From CAVTJL01 sp963828215 (GTDB lineage: Bacteria > Pseudomonadota > Alphaproteobacteria > Geminicoccales > Geminicoccaceae), in the NCBI GenBank assembly GCA_963828215.1, contig CAWHFO010000078.1, positions 62,001 to 126,000 of the forward strand: a stretch of DNA of 64,000 nucleotides, given 5' to 3'. The position numbers were made by a program, and so were the translations under genes. Shown piece after piece: positions 35,649 to 45,347 of the stretch (positions are counted from its first letter, which is position 1; each line of letters starts with the position of its first letter). The notes beneath the pieces are model-generated. The model was not told the DNA's origin, made no database searches, and was given only the letters and a program-made list of their open reading frames with translations.

Positions 35649-37630
35649 GCCTTGGCGAGGGCTCCCTCGACCCGATTGCGTGCTGGTCGTGGCGCGCCCA
35701 CGCGGAAGCGCCGGTCGGTCAGTGAGATCAGACCGGCAAAGGCCATGACGATCGCCCCGCCCCACATCCAGACCACGAGCGGGTTGCGGTAGAGGCGCAC
35801 GGTGTAGCCGCCGCCCTTCTCCGGATCGCCGAGCACGGCGTAGACGTCGCCGGCCGCTGTCGTGCTGATGCCCGGCTTCGTGACGGGCATGCCTTCGAGC
35901 GGATAGAAGCGCTTCTCGGAGGTGATGGTGCCGACGGGCTTCTCGTCGTCGAGGATCGTGAAGGCGCCGCGGCGTGCGTTATAGCTGGCTCCCGGCATCT
36001 CGGTCACGCCGTCGAAACGCACTGCGAGACTGCCGAGAGCGGCGGTATCGCCGGCCTTCATCACCAGGATGCGCTCGGTCTGGCCCGTGGCCGTGGCGGT
36101 CATGCCCATGATCAGAATGCCGAGCCCGAGGTGGGCGACCGTCATCGACCAGGCGGAGCGCGGCAGGCCGCGGGCCCGCCTCAGGATGCGCGCCGGGGCC
36201 AGCTCGAGGAGGCCGATGCGCGAGGCCAGCTCGGTCAGCGAGCCCGCGATGAGCCAGCCAGCGAGCCCGAAGCCGGCGATCGCCGCGGCCGAGCGCCGGT
36301 CGGCCAGGATCAGGGCCACGATCAGGAAGCCTGCCGCCACGCCCATCGCGACGCGCAGCAGCCGGAGCACGGCCGGCAGGTCGCCGCGCTTCCAGGCGAG
36401 CATCGAGCCGACCGGCACGGCGACCAGCAAGGGCACCATCAGCGGAACGAAGGTGGCGTTGAAGAAGGGCGGGCCGACAGAGATCTTAGGGCCGCCGATC
36501 GTGTCGAGGATCAGCGGATAGAGGGTTCCGAGCAGGACCGTCGCGGCGGCGGTCGCAAGCAGCAGATTGTTGAGCAGCAGCCCGCCCTCCCGCGAGATCG
36601 GGGCAAAGCTGCCGCCTCCCTGCATCGCCGGCGCCCGCCAGGCATAGAGCAGGAGGGAGCCGCCGACGGCGACGACGAGCAGCGCCAGGATGAAGACGCC
36701 GCGTCGCGGATCGGTCGCGAAGGCATGCACCGAGGTCAGCACGCCCGAGCGTACGAGGAAGGTGCCGAGCAGCGACAGCGAGAAGGCGAGAATGGCCAGG
36801 AGGATGGTCCAGCTCTTCAGCGTGTCCCGCTTCTCGACGACGATCGCCGAGTGGAGCAACGCCGTGGCGGCGAGCCAGGGCATGAAGGATGCGTTCTCGA
36901 CCGGATCCCAGAACCAGAAGCCGCCCCAGCCGAGCGTGTAGTAGGACCACCAGGAGCCGAGCGCGATGCCGCAGGTCAGCGCCACCCAGGCGGCGAGGGT
37001 CCATGGCCGGACCCAACGGGCCCAGGCCGCATCGACCCGACCCTCGATCAGGGCCGCGATGGCGAACGAGAAGGCGGTCGAGAGCCCGACATAGCCGAGA
37101 TACAGCATAGGCGGATGCATCGCGAGACCGGGGTCCTGGAGGAGCGGGTTGAGCCCCTGGCCGTCCGCCGGCACGGGCGTCAGTCGGATGAAAGGGTTCG
37201 ACGTGAAGAGGATGAAGGCGAGAAAGCCGACGCCGATCAGCCCCTGGACGGCCAGCACCCGGGCACGGAAGGGGGCCGGCAAATTGCCGCCGAATATCGC
37301 GACGGCAGCGCCGAACAGCGCCAGGATCAGGACCCAGAGGAGCAGCGAGCCCTCGTGGTTCGCCCAGACACCGCTGATCTTGTAGACGAGCGGCTTCGAC
37401 AAGCTCGAGTTGTCGTAGACGTTCAGGACCGAGAAATCCGAGGTCACGTAGGCGTGCATGAGCGTCAGGAAGGCCGTGGCGACGAACAGGAGCTGGGCGA
37501 CGGCGGCCGGCCGGGCGAGGCCGATCAGCGCCGCGTCGCGGCGTGCTGCGCCGACGAGCGGCAGGGTGCCCTGGACGATCGCCAGCGCGAAGGCCAGGAC
37601 GAGGGCGAAATGGCCCGTCTCGACGATCAT
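35645..37630 (-). CDS. ccmF: Haem lyase CcmF
   Basis: 661 residues with many membrane helices. The haem-handling tryptophan-rich motif GWGGFWFWDPVENASFMPWL is present, together with flanking conserved His-bearing loops (GVWANHEGSLLLW) and a large C-terminal periplasmic region. It ligates haem from CcmE to apocytochrome c. ATG at 37630 overlaps the ccmE stop by four bases. Frame intact. Confidence 0.94.
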   Translation of the reverse strand: MIVETGHFALVLAFALAIVQGTLPLVGAARRDAALIGLARPAAVAQLLFVATAFLTLMHAYVTSDFSVLNVYDNSSLSKPLVYKISGVWANHEGSLLLWVLILALFGAAVAIFGGNLPAPFRARVLAVQGLIGVGFLAFILFTSNPFIRLTPVPADGQGLNPLLQDPGLAMHPPMLYLGYVGLSTAFSFAIAALIEGRVDAAWARWVRPWTLAAWVALTCGIALGSWWSYYTLGWGGFWFWDPVENASFMPWLAATALLHSAIVVEKRDTLKSWTILLAILAFSLSLLGTFLVRSGVLTSVHAFATDPRRGVFILALLVVAVGGSLLLYAWRAPAMQGGGSFAPISREGGLLLNNLLLATAAATVLLGTLYPLILDTIGGPKISVGPPFFNATFVPLMVPLLVAVPVGSMLAWKRGDLPAVLRLLRVAMGVAAGFLIVALILADRRSAAAIAGFGLAGWLIAGSLTELASRIGLLELAPARILRRARGLPRSAWSMTVAHLGLGILIMGMTATATGQTERILVMKAGDTAALGSLAVRFDGVTEMPGASYNARRGAFTILDDEKPVGTITSEKRFYPLEGMPVTKPGISTTAAGDVYAVLGDPEKGGGYTVRLYRNPLVVWMWGGAIVMAFAGLISLTDRRFRVGAPRPARNRVEGALAKA

Positions 37631-38082
37631 CGGGTCGCCGTCGCCTCCCCTTCGTTCCAGCGACCGGAGCGCTTCAGCGCCTCGACCACCTCCTTGGGCA
37701 TGTAGCGCTCGTCGTGCTTGGCCAGAACCTCGCTGGCCTCGAACACACCCTGCTGGTCGACCGTGCCCTCGGCGATGATGCCCTGACCCTGGCGAAAGAG
37801 ATCGGGCAGGATGCCGTGGAAGACGACCGTCACCCGATGCTTTTCGTCGGTCAGAAAGAAGCGGACCGTGCCATCGGGGCCGCGCTCCAGGCCGTCGGCC
37901 GCGACCAGCCCGCCGATCCGCAGCTCCCGGCCGGGGGTGACCTTGCCGAGGGCGATATCGGTCGGCGATACGAAGAAGGCGATCTTGCTGCGCAGCGCCG
38001 TCAGCACCAGCGCCGTAGCCCCGCCCGACAGGAGCAGGACGAGCACCACGAGCAAGAGACGTTGCCTCTTACGGAGCCGCAT
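37627..38082 (-). CDS. ccmE: Cytochrome c maturation haem chaperone CcmE
   Basis: 151 residues. An N-terminal anchor (residues ~8-30) precedes an OB-fold beta barrel with FFVSPTDIALGK and VTVVFHGILPDLFRQGQG. The covalent haem-binding His123 lies in LAKHDERYMPKE, with Tyr127 nearby. It carries haem from CcmC to CcmF. It overlaps ccmF by four bases and lies 27 bases after the ccmD-like gene. Confidence 0.94.
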   Translation of the reverse strand: MRLRKRQRLLLVVLVLLLSGGATALVLTALRSKIAFFVSPTDIALGKVTPGRELRIGGLVAADGLERGPDGTVRFFLTDEKHRVTVVFHGILPDLFRQGQGIIAEGTVDQQGVFEASEVLAKHDERYMPKEVVEALKRSGRWNEGEATATR

Positions 38083-38109
38083 GGGCGATTTCGTTGCCGA
38101 CCACGGCCC

Positions 38110-38361
38110 TCACGAGGGTCGGCCGAGCGGGCCGGCGGGCCCGCCCTGATCCGGCACCCTGCCCTCGCGCCGGGCCACGATGGTTCGAGAGCGCCGCGGC
38201 CGAGAAGCCCGGAGCTGGTCCCTCAACAACTCGAGCTCGGCCGCGCGCTTGCGCGCGAACCGCCAGCTCTGCCACATAAGGCCAGCGAGAACGACGAGGG
38301 TGAATCCGTACGCCGCCCAGACATAGGGCCCGTACCCGCCCATCTCCAGAAATTGCCGCAC
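38110..38361 (-). CDS. ccmD: Haem exporter protein CcmD
   Basis: 83 residues. The first 50 match CcmD: a short periplasmic start (FLEMGGYGPYVWAAYG), one membrane helix (FTLVVLAGLMWQSW) and a basic cytoplasmic helix (RFARKRAAELELLRDQL). The extra ~33-residue Arg/Gly/Pro tail is longer than usual and could reflect a frame error near the 3' end. GTG at 38361 follows a GGAAGG ribosome-binding site. It stabilises the CcmABC-CcmE complex; ccmA, ccmB and ccmC are not in this window. Confidence 0.78.
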   Translation of the reverse strand: MRQFLEMGGYGPYVWAAYGFTLVVLAGLMWQSWRFARKRAAELELLRDQLRASRPRRSRTIVARREGRVPDQGGPAGPLGRPS

Positions 38362-38504
38362 CCCTGCCTTCCCGAGGGCCACGTGATCCGCGATACACCC
38401 GACAGGATACACCCTGCTCCCACGCAAACAAGGTTGGCCGATCTGCGGCCGGCTGGCGCGCCGCCAGATGCCCCGGCCCACGCGAGCAGAGACTAGGGCA
38501 TCCG

Positions 38505-41240
38505 ATGGCCCTCGCGAGCCCGGATACGATCGTCGACGCACCCGCGTTGCGCGCCGGCCTCGCCGGGACGAGCCCTGCCGAGACGGAGCAGGGCCGAGGG
38601 CTGCTGGCCGACATGCGGCGCAGCCTCGGCGAAGGCCGCCTGAGCATCCAGCGCTATTTCGAGGCCGGCGGGAGTGCCGAGGTCGTCCATCACGAGCTCG
38701 CGAAGCAAATGGATGCGATCCTCCAGGGCGCCCTCGACTACGCCGACCAGAGGCTCTTTCATCGCGCCAACCCGACGACCGGTGAGCAGATCGCCCTGGC
38801 CGCGGTCGGCGGCTACGGCCGCGGCGAGCTCGCGCCGGCCTCGGACGTCGATCTGCTCTTTCTACACGACTACAAGCCGACTCCCTATCTCGAGCAGATG
38901 ACCGAGTTCCTGACCTATCGGCTCTGGGACCTCGGTCTCAAGGTCGGTCAGTCGGCCCGCTCCGTGCAGGAGTGCATCAAGCTCGCCCGGGACGACCTCT
39001 CCGTCCGCACGGCCCTCCTCGAGGCGCGCTTCCTCTGGGGCGACCAGCGCATCTTCGATCAGCTCACCAAGAGATTCCGGCGCGAGATCGTCGACGGTCA
39101 CGGCGCCGAGTTCATCGAGGCGAAGCTCGCCGAGCGCGACCAGCGCCACAAGAAGGTAGGGGATTCCCGCTTCCTGCTCGAGCCGAACGTCAAGGAGGGC
39201 AAGGGCGGCCTCCGCGACCTTCACACCCTGATGTGGATCGGCGAGTTCCTGTTCGGCGTCAAGGAGCCGGGCGAGCTCGTCCAGCATGGCGTGCTGAACC
39301 GTCAGTCTCTCGAGACCTTCCTGACCTCGAGGCGGTTCCTCTGGACCGTGCGCTGCCACCTCCACTACGAGTCCGACCGTGCCGGCGAGCGCCTGACCTT
39401 CGACCTGCAGCCCGAGATCGCGCGCCGGATGGGCTACCGCGATCGGCCCGGCTCCCTGGGCGTCGAGCGTTTCATGAAGCGCTACTACCTGGTGGCCAAG
39501 GACGTCGGCGCTCTGACCCGGATCGTCTGCGCCGCCCTCGAGGACCAGGCGCGCCGCAAGCCGCGCTTCGGCCTCCGCCGGTTCGGCTTCGGCCGCCGCC
39601 GGATCAACGGGTTCATCGTGCACGGCGATCGCGTCGACCTGGCGGAGCGGGACCTGTTCGAGCGCCGTCCGGTGGCGATGCTCGAGCTCTTTCACATCGC
39701 CCAGGAGCGAGCTCTGGACATTCACCCGATGGCCCTTACGGCCGTGGGGCAGAGCCTCCATCGGATCGACAGGGCGCTTCGCGCCGACGCCGAGGCGAAC
39801 CGGCTCTTTCTGGAGATGCTGTGCTCCAAGCGCGATCCGGCGCTGGCCCTGACGCGGATGAACGAGGCGGGCGTGCTCGGCCGCTTCGTGCCCGACTTTC
39901 GCCGGATCGTCGCGTTGATGCAGCATGATCTCTACCATGTCTTCACCGTCGACGAGCATACGATCCGGGCGATCGAGGGCCTATCCCAGATCGAGCATGG
40001 CGAGCTCGGCCGGGAGCTGCCGGTCGCGACCGAGATCATGCCCAAGATCCTCTCGCGCCAGGATCTGTACCTCGCCACCTTCTTCCACGATGTCGGCAAG
40101 GGCCGAGGCGGCGATCACAGTGTCGTCGGCGCGGCAATAGCGCGACGCTTCTGCCGCCGCCTCGGGCTCGAGGAGGCGTCGGTCGAGACCGTCGGCTGGC
40201 TGGTCGAGCACCACCTCGACATGAGCCGCTTCGCCTTCAAGCGCGACAGCGAGGATCCGAAGACCATCCAGGACTTCGTCGACCTCGTGCAGTCGCCCGA
40301 GCGGCTCCGTCTGCTCCTCATCCTGACCGCGGCCGACATCCGCGCCGTCGGCCCGCACGTGTGGAACGGCTGGAAGGGCCAGCTCCTGCGCGAGCTCTAC
40401 TACGAGACCGCCGCGGCGATGGCCGGCGGTGACCCGGGGGGGCGGCGGACCGCGCGCGTCGACGAGGCCAGGTCGGCGGTCGCCAAGGCGCTCGCGACCG
40501 GACCCCGGGCGCCCTGGCCGCAATCGGCGATCGCCGAATATCTCGGCCGTCACGATCAGCGCTACTGGCTCCGGTTCGCGCCCGAGGAGCTCGTGCGCCA
40601 CGCCAGCCTGATCGCCGGGGCCGACGCGACCCGAACGCCGCTGACGCTCGACTTCCGCGTCGATCCCTTTCGGGCACGGACCGAGATCCTTCTCTATGCG
40701 GCCGATCATCCGGGCCTCTTCATGAAGGTGGCGGGCGCGCTGGCCCTCTCGACGGTCAGCATCGTCGACGCGCACATCTTCACGACTGCCGACGGGATGG
40801 CGCTCGACGTGCTCGGCTGCCAGGACGCCAACTCGCGCTCCGCGGTCGACGATCCGGGGCGCCTCGCGCGGATCCGCCGGAACATCGAGAGGGCGCTCGC
40901 CGGAGAGGTCTCGCTCGAGCGGGCGCTCGCCGGGCGCCGGACCCTGCCGCCCCGGGCCGACGTGTTCCGGGTCGAGCCGCGCGTGCTCGTCGACAATTCG
41001 GCGAGCCGCACGCACAGCGTCATCGAGGTCAATGGACGCGACCGTCCCGGCCTGCTCTTCGACGTTTCGAGGACGCTCAAGGACCTGGGCCTGGTCATCA
41101 ACAGCGCTCATATCAGCACCTATGGCGAGCGGGTCGTCGACGTGTTCTACGTGAAGGACGTCTTCGGCCTGAAGGTGACGCAGAAGAGCAAGCTCGCGAA
41201 GGTCCAGAAGGGTCTGATCGAGGCCCTGACGGCGCGTTGA
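38505..41240 (+). CDS. glnD: Bifunctional uridylyltransferase/uridylyl-removing enzyme GlnD
   Basis: 911 residues. The nucleotidyltransferase motif GGYGRGELAPASDVDLLFL lies near residues 103-125. The PII-uridylyltransferase central part has LEPNVKEGKGGLRDLHTL. The HD hydrolase motif FFHDVGKGRGGDHS is near residue 525. Two C-terminal ACT domains are near 725 and 840. It senses glutamine and modifies PII proteins to control nitrogen assimilation. It is divergent from ccmD, with 143 bases between them. It is followed by murJ after 13 bases. Confidence 0.95.
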   Translation: MALASPDTIVDAPALRAGLAGTSPAETEQGRGLLADMRRSLGEGRLSIQRYFEAGGSAEVVHHELAKQMDAILQGALDYADQRLFHRANPTTGEQIALAAVGGYGRGELAPASDVDLLFLHDYKPTPYLEQMTEFLTYRLWDLGLKVGQSARSVQECIKLARDDLSVRTALLEARFLWGDQRIFDQLTKRFRREIVDGHGAEFIEAKLAERDQRHKKVGDSRFLLEPNVKEGKGGLRDLHTLMWIGEFLFGVKEPGELVQHGVLNRQSLETFLTSRRFLWTVRCHLHYESDRAGERLTFDLQPEIARRMGYRDRPGSLGVERFMKRYYLVAKDVGALTRIVCAALEDQARRKPRFGLRRFGFGRRRINGFIVHGDRVDLAERDLFERRPVAMLELFHIAQERALDIHPMALTAVGQSLHRIDRALRADAEANRLFLEMLCSKRDPALALTRMNEAGVLGRFVPDFRRIVALMQHDLYHVFTVDEHTIRAIEGLSQIEHGELGRELPVATEIMPKILSRQDLYLATFFHDVGKGRGGDHSVVGAAIARRFCRRLGLEEASVETVGWLVEHHLDMSRFAFKRDSEDPKTIQDFVDLVQSPERLRLLLILTAADIRAVGPHVWNGWKGQLLRELYYETAAAMAGGDPGGRRTARVDEARSAVAKALATGPRAPWPQSAIAEYLGRHDQRYWLRFAPEELVRHASLIAGADATRTPLTLDFRVDPFRARTEILLYAADHPGLFMKVAGALALSTVSIVDAHIFTTADGMALDVLGCQDANSRSAVDDPGRLARIRRNIERALAGEVSLERALAGRRTLPPRADVFRVEPRVLVDNSASRTHSVIEVNGRDRPGLLFDVSRTLKDLGLVINSAHISTYGERVVDVFYVKDVFGLKVTQKSKLAKVQKGLIEALTAR

Positions 41241-41253
41241 CGGACAGCCGCCC

Positions 41254-42786
41254 TTGAGCCTCGTGCGCGCTGCCGCGACCGTCGGCTCCCTCACTCTCGT
41301 GTCGCGCCTGTTGGGCTTCGTGCGCGACCTGATGATCGCGGCGATCCTCGGCGCCAGTGGCGCTGCCGACGCGTTCTTCGTGAGCTTCAAGCTCGCGAAC
41401 CTGCTGCGCCGGCTCTTCGCCGAGGGCGCCTTCAACGCCGGCTTCGTGCCGCTCTTCGCCCGGACGCTGGAGGGCGAGGGGGAGCCCGGCGCCCGACGCT
41501 TCGCCGAGGCGACGCTCGGCTGGATGATGGCCGTGCTGCTGGTCGTCGTGCTCGTCGCCGAGGCCCTGATGCCGTGGCTCGTGCGGGCACTCGCCTCGGG
41601 CTTCCCTCCCGATGGCGAGCGCTTCCGGCTCGCCGTGGAGCTGTCCCGGATCACCTTCCCCTATATCCTCTTCATCTCGCTGGCCGCCCTGTTCTCGGGC
41701 GTGCTGAACGCGCGCGGCCGCTTCGCCGCCGCCGCGGCGGCGCCCGTGGCCCTGAACATCGTCTTGATCCTGGCGCTGCTCCTGGCGCTCGGCACTGCGG
41801 GGCCACCGGCGCACATCCTGGCCTGGGGCGTCGCGATGGCAGGGGTCGTGCAGCTGGCCCTGGTGGCCAGCGCCGCCGCCCGCGACGGCTTTGGCCTGCG
41901 GCCCCGCGGCCTGCCCAGAGACCCCAAGCTGGGGCGCCTGTTCCGCCTGATCCTGCCCGGGGCGGTCGGCGCCGGCGTCTACCAGATCAACCTCGTCGTC
42001 GATACCTGGTTCGCCTCCCATCTGCCGCCCGGCGCCGTCTCCTATCTCTTCTACGCCGACCGGCTGAACCAGCTGCCGCTCGGCCTCGTCGGCGTCGCCC
42101 TCGGCACCGCGCTCCTGCCGATGATGAGCCGGCAGATCAGGACCGGCGACAGCGCCGCCGCCCAGGGCTGGCAGAACAGGGCCATAGAGCTCGGTCTCCT
42201 GCTGACCCTCCCCGCCGCGGCGGCGCTCGTCGCCCTGGCCGGGCCGATCATCCGCGTCCTGTTCGAGCGCGGCGCCTTCGGCGCCGACGCCGCCATGGCC
42301 ACGGCGGGGGCCTTGGCAGCGTTCTCGATCGGCCTGCCCGCCTATGTGCTCATCAAGGTGCTGGCGCCGGCCTTCTTCGCCCGCGAGGACACGCGGACGC
42401 CGGTCGCCGTCGCCGCCGTCTGCCTGGCCTTCAACGTGATCTTGATCCTCCTCCTGATCGGGCGGCTCGCTCACGTCGGGATCGCGCTCGCGACGGCCCT
42501 CGCCAACTGGCTCAATGCCGCCGTTCTCGCGGCGCTGCTGTGGCGGAGCGGCTATTTCCGCCCCGACCGGCGGCTGTTGCGCCGCCTGCCGCGGATGCTC
42601 GCCGCGACCGCCGCCATGGCTATCGCCCTCGTCGTCCTGCCTGGCCTCCTGGCCGGCTGGGAGCCCCTCGCCCGCTTGGCCGGCACCATTGCCGCCGGGG
42701 GCGCCGTCTTCATCCTGGCGGCGCAGCTGCTCGGCGCCGCCGACCTCCGCGAGCTGGCCGGCGAGCTGCGCGCACCCCGGGCTTGA
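41254..42786 (+). CDS. murJ: Lipid II flippase MurJ
   Basis: 510 residues and about 14 membrane helices of the MOP superfamily. The N-terminus AAATVGSLTLVSRLLGFVRD and the loop KLANLLRRLFAEGAFNAGFVPLF are diagnostic of MurJ/MviN. It flips lipid II to the periplasm for peptidoglycan synthesis. The start is TTG at 41254, 13 bases after glnD, giving the normal N-terminus; no ATG lies nearby. Confidence 0.93.
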   Translation: MSLVRAAATVGSLTLVSRLLGFVRDLMIAAILGASGAADAFFVSFKLANLLRRLFAEGAFNAGFVPLFARTLEGEGEPGARRFAEATLGWMMAVLLVVVLVAEALMPWLVRALASGFPPDGERFRLAVELSRITFPYILFISLAALFSGVLNARGRFAAAAAAPVALNIVLILALLLALGTAGPPAHILAWGVAMAGVVQLALVASAAARDGFGLRPRGLPRDPKLGRLFRLILPGAVGAGVYQINLVVDTWFASHLPPGAVSYLFYADRLNQLPLGLVGVALGTALLPMMSRQIRTGDSAAAQGWQNRAIELGLLLTLPAAAALVALAGPIIRVLFERGAFGADAAMATAGALAAFSIGLPAYVLIKVLAPAFFAREDTRTPVAVAAVCLAFNVILILLLIGRLAHVGIALATALANWLNAAVLAALLWRSGYFRPDRRLLRRLPRMLAATAAMAIALVVLPGLLAGWEPLARLAGTIAAGGAVFILAAQLLGAADLRELAGELRAPRA

Positions 42787-42849
42787 CGGGCGCGCGCCGC
42801 CCGTGGTCCTAGAGCGCCGACCTCGAGCCGATCCGAAAGACGACGACGC

Positions 42850-43845
42850 ATGAAGGGCCTGATCTTCTCCGGCATCCAGCCGACCGGCGATCTCCATCTC
42901 GGCAACTATCTGGGTGCCATCCGCAACTGGGTGGCCCTGCAGGACGCGTACGACTGCATCTATTGCGTCGTCGACCAGCACGCGATCACGATCCCGCAGA
43001 AGCCGGAGGAGCTGCGGGCTCACAGCCGCGAGGTGACCGCGGCTCTTCTGGCCTGTGGCATCGATGCCGAGCGCTCCATCCTCTTCATCCAGAGCAATGT
43101 CCCCGCGCACGCCCAGCTGGCGTGGGTGTTCAGCTGCCACACGCCCCTCGGCTGGCTCAACCGGATGACCCAGTTCAAGGACAAGGCGGGCAAGCATCGG
43201 GACCAGGCAATGGCCGGGCTCTACACCTATCCGGTGCTCATGGCGGCCGACATCCTCGCCTACCGGGCAACGCACGTGCCGGTGGGCGAGGATCAGAAGC
43301 AGCATCTCGAGCTGTCCCGCGACATCGCCGGCGCGCTCAACCGCTACTATGGCGCCGACTTCTTCCCGCTGCCCGAGCCTCTGATCCTCGGCGAGGCGAC
43401 GCGGGTCATGTCACTCCGGGACGGCACGAAGAAGATGAGCAAGTCCGATCCCTCGGACATGTCGCGCATCAATCTCACCGACACCGTCGACGCCATCGCC
43501 GGCAAGATAAGGAAGGCCAAGTCCGACAGCATCGAGGGGATGGCCTATGACCCCGAGGGCCGACCGGAGGCTTCCAACCTGCTGACGATCTACTCGGCGC
43601 TCGCCGGCCGTCCGCGTGCCGAGATCGAGCTCGAGTTCGCCGATGCGCAGTTCTCGACATTCAAGGCTCGGCTGGGCGATCTCGCGGTCGAGCGGCTGGC
43701 GCCGATCGCCGAGGAGATGCGTCGGCTGATGGCCGACCCGGGCTACCTCGACCGGGTGCTGCGCCATGGGGCCGAGCGCGCCGCGGCGATCGCCGACCCC
43801 GTGCTGGCCGAAGTCTACCGGATGGTCGGGTTCCTGCGGCCTTGA
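42850..43845 (+). CDS. trpS: Tryptophan--tRNA ligase
   Basis: 331 residues of a class I synthetase. The HIGH-type motif appears as GDLHLGNYLG (residues ~13-22) and the KMSKS loop as KKMSKSDPS (about residue 196). PVGEDQKQHLELSRDIA binds substrate tryptophan and the dimer partner. ATG 42850 gives the usual MKGLIFSGIQPTG start. It lies 63 bases after murJ. Confidence 0.95.
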   Translation: MKGLIFSGIQPTGDLHLGNYLGAIRNWVALQDAYDCIYCVVDQHAITIPQKPEELRAHSREVTAALLACGIDAERSILFIQSNVPAHAQLAWVFSCHTPLGWLNRMTQFKDKAGKHRDQAMAGLYTYPVLMAADILAYRATHVPVGEDQKQHLELSRDIAGALNRYYGADFFPLPEPLILGEATRVMSLRDGTKKMSKSDPSDMSRINLTDTVDAIAGKIRKAKSDSIEGMAYDPEGRPEASNLLTIYSALAGRPRAEIELEFADAQFSTFKARLGDLAVERLAPIAEEMRRLMADPGYLDRVLRHGAERAAAIADPVLAEVYRMVGFLRP

Positions 43846-43871
43846 CCGGATCGGCTGCCCGTCGCCCGTCG

Positions 43872-43895
43872 GCCCATCGTTGCCGACGGATGGGC
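43872..43895 (+). terminator. Hairpin downstream of trpS
   Basis: GCCCATCGT (43872-43880) pairs with ACG-G-ATGGGC (43886-43895), with one bulged G, around a TGCCG loop. It lies about 27 bases after the trpS stop and is followed by a weakly T-rich GCTGTTGTTC. It probably ends or stabilises the glnD-murJ-trpS transcript. Confidence 0.45.
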
Positions 43896-44082
43896 GCTGT
43901 TGTTCGGGCGGCCGGCGGCCCGCTGCACGGATCTGGACACCGAATGCCGCGCCACCCATTTGCCGACGATGGCTTTGCTCTTGCTGGCCCGGCCGAGGGA
44001 GCTAAGAGTGAGCCGATGATGTCCTGAGGGGCTGGCCTGCGCCGTCGTCGCTTCCGCGTCGATCGCCGCACGGCCAAGGAGC

Positions 44083-44646
44083 ATGTCGATGTTCATCCAG
44101 ACCGAGCCGACACCGAACCCGTCGACGATGAAGTTTCTCCCCGGGCGGGCCGTGATGGCCGAAGGTGTGGCGGAGTTCACCGATCCCGACGCCGCCCGAG
44201 AGACCTCGCCGCTCGCCCGGCGCGTCTTCGACTGCGACGGGGTCACGAGCGTCTACCTGGGCGGAGACTTCGTGAGCGTCACCAAGCATGACGCCGTCGA
44301 CTGGTACGTGCTCAAGCCCGCCGTGCTCGGTGCCGTCATGGAGCACTTCATGTCGGGCGACCCGGTTGTGACCGCCGACGCCGCGCTGCCCGAAGCTTCC
44401 GCCGCGGACGAGAGCGACCCGACGATCCGCCAGATCAAGGAGCTGATCGACACGCGCGTCCGGCCGGCCGTGGCCCGCGATGGCGGCGACATCAAGTTTC
44501 ACGGCTACGACCACGGCATCGTCTACCTGCAGATGCACGGCGCCTGCTCCGGCTGCCCGAGCTCGATCATGACGCTCAAGAACGGCATCGAGAACCTGCT
44601 CAAATATTATGTTCCCGAGGTGGTCGAGGTGCGGGCGATCAGCTGA
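44083..44646 (+). CDS. Nfu-type iron-sulfur cluster carrier protein
   Basis: 187 residues. The N-terminal Nfu_N domain starts MFIQTEPTPNPSTMKFLPG. The C-terminal NifU-like domain has RPAVARDGGDIKFHGY and the cluster-binding GACSGCPSSIMTLKNGIE. It carries Fe-S clusters to apoproteins. ATG 44083 or 44089 could be used. It precedes tsaB closely. This domain order (Nfu_N plus NifU) is the alphaproteobacterial/mitochondrial NFU1 type rather than enteric NfuA. Confidence 0.9.
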   Translation: MSMFIQTEPTPNPSTMKFLPGRAVMAEGVAEFTDPDAARETSPLARRVFDCDGVTSVYLGGDFVSVTKHDAVDWYVLKPAVLGAVMEHFMSGDPVVTADAALPEASAADESDPTIRQIKELIDTRVRPAVARDGGDIKFHGYDHGIVYLQMHGACSGCPSSIMTLKNGIENLLKYYVPEVVEVRAIS

Positions 44647-44661
44647 CCCGGGCTGGCCTCC

Positions 44662-45345
44662 GTGCGTCTGCTCGCGCTCGATGCCTCGCGAGGCGTGGCC
44701 GGGGCCGCCATCCTCGACGAGGAGCGCGTGCTCGCCTGCCGGTCGGCGGCGCCGGGAGGCCGTCTGGCCGACGACCTCGTCCCGACGGTTCTGGCGGCGA
44801 TGGCCGCGGCAGGCCTGGGATTCCCCGATATCGACGCTATCGCCGTGCCGGTCGGTCCGGGCGGCTTCAGCGCGGTCCGTGTTTGTCTCGCTGCCGCGCG
44901 AGGCTTAGCCCTCGCCGCGGATCGGCCGATTCTGCCGGTAGGGGCGCTCGACGTCGAGGCCGAGGCGGCGGGCGAGGACGCCTCGGCCCCGCTGGCGGTG
45001 GTCGTCGATGCGCACCGGGGCCAGCTCTTTTGGGCGCTCTTCGGAGGCGATCTGTCGCCCATCGGCCAGGTGTCGTGCCATCCCGTGGAGGTCGTGGCGG
45101 GCTCGCTGCCGGACCGTGTCCAGCGGCTGGCCGGCGACGGCTCGGCGCTCCTCCGGCCGCATCTGCGCAGGCCGTTGGCGCAGAGCGGGACCGTGCCCGA
45201 CGCCGTGACGGTGGCTCGGGCGGCCCGCAGGCGCCTTTCCGAAGGCGCGCAGCCCCGGTCGGGCTACGAAGTGGTACCTCGCTATTTGAGGGCCCCGGAC
45301 GCCCGAATCACGGCCGGTCGCCCGTTGATCGGAGCCGCCGGCTGA
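44662..45345 (+). CDS. tsaB: tRNA threonylcarbamoyladenosine biosynthesis protein TsaB
   Basis: 227 residues of the ASKHA fold. Starts RLLALDASRGVAGAAILD, and AIAVPVGPGGFSAVRVCLAAARGLA is the conserved TsaB segment. With TsaD and TsaE it builds t6A37 on ANN-decoding tRNAs. GTG at 44662 follows nfu by 15 bases. The next gene starts two bases after its stop. Confidence 0.9.
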   Translation: MRLLALDASRGVAGAAILDEERVLACRSAAPGGRLADDLVPTVLAAMAAAGLGFPDIDAIAVPVGPGGFSAVRVCLAAARGLALAADRPILPVGALDVEAEAAGEDASAPLAVVVDAHRGQLFWALFGGDLSPIGQVSCHPVEVVAGSLPDRVQRLAGDGSALLRPHLRRPLAQSGTVPDAVTVARAARRRLSEGAQPRSGYEVVPRYLRAPDARITAGRPLIGAAG

Positions 45346-45347
45346 CG

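Noticed and set aside
43846..44082. Short plus-strand frame between trpS and the nfu gene
   Set aside because: About 61 residues with shadow-like Arg/Pro/Ala composition and no recognisable domain. A hairpin lies within it.
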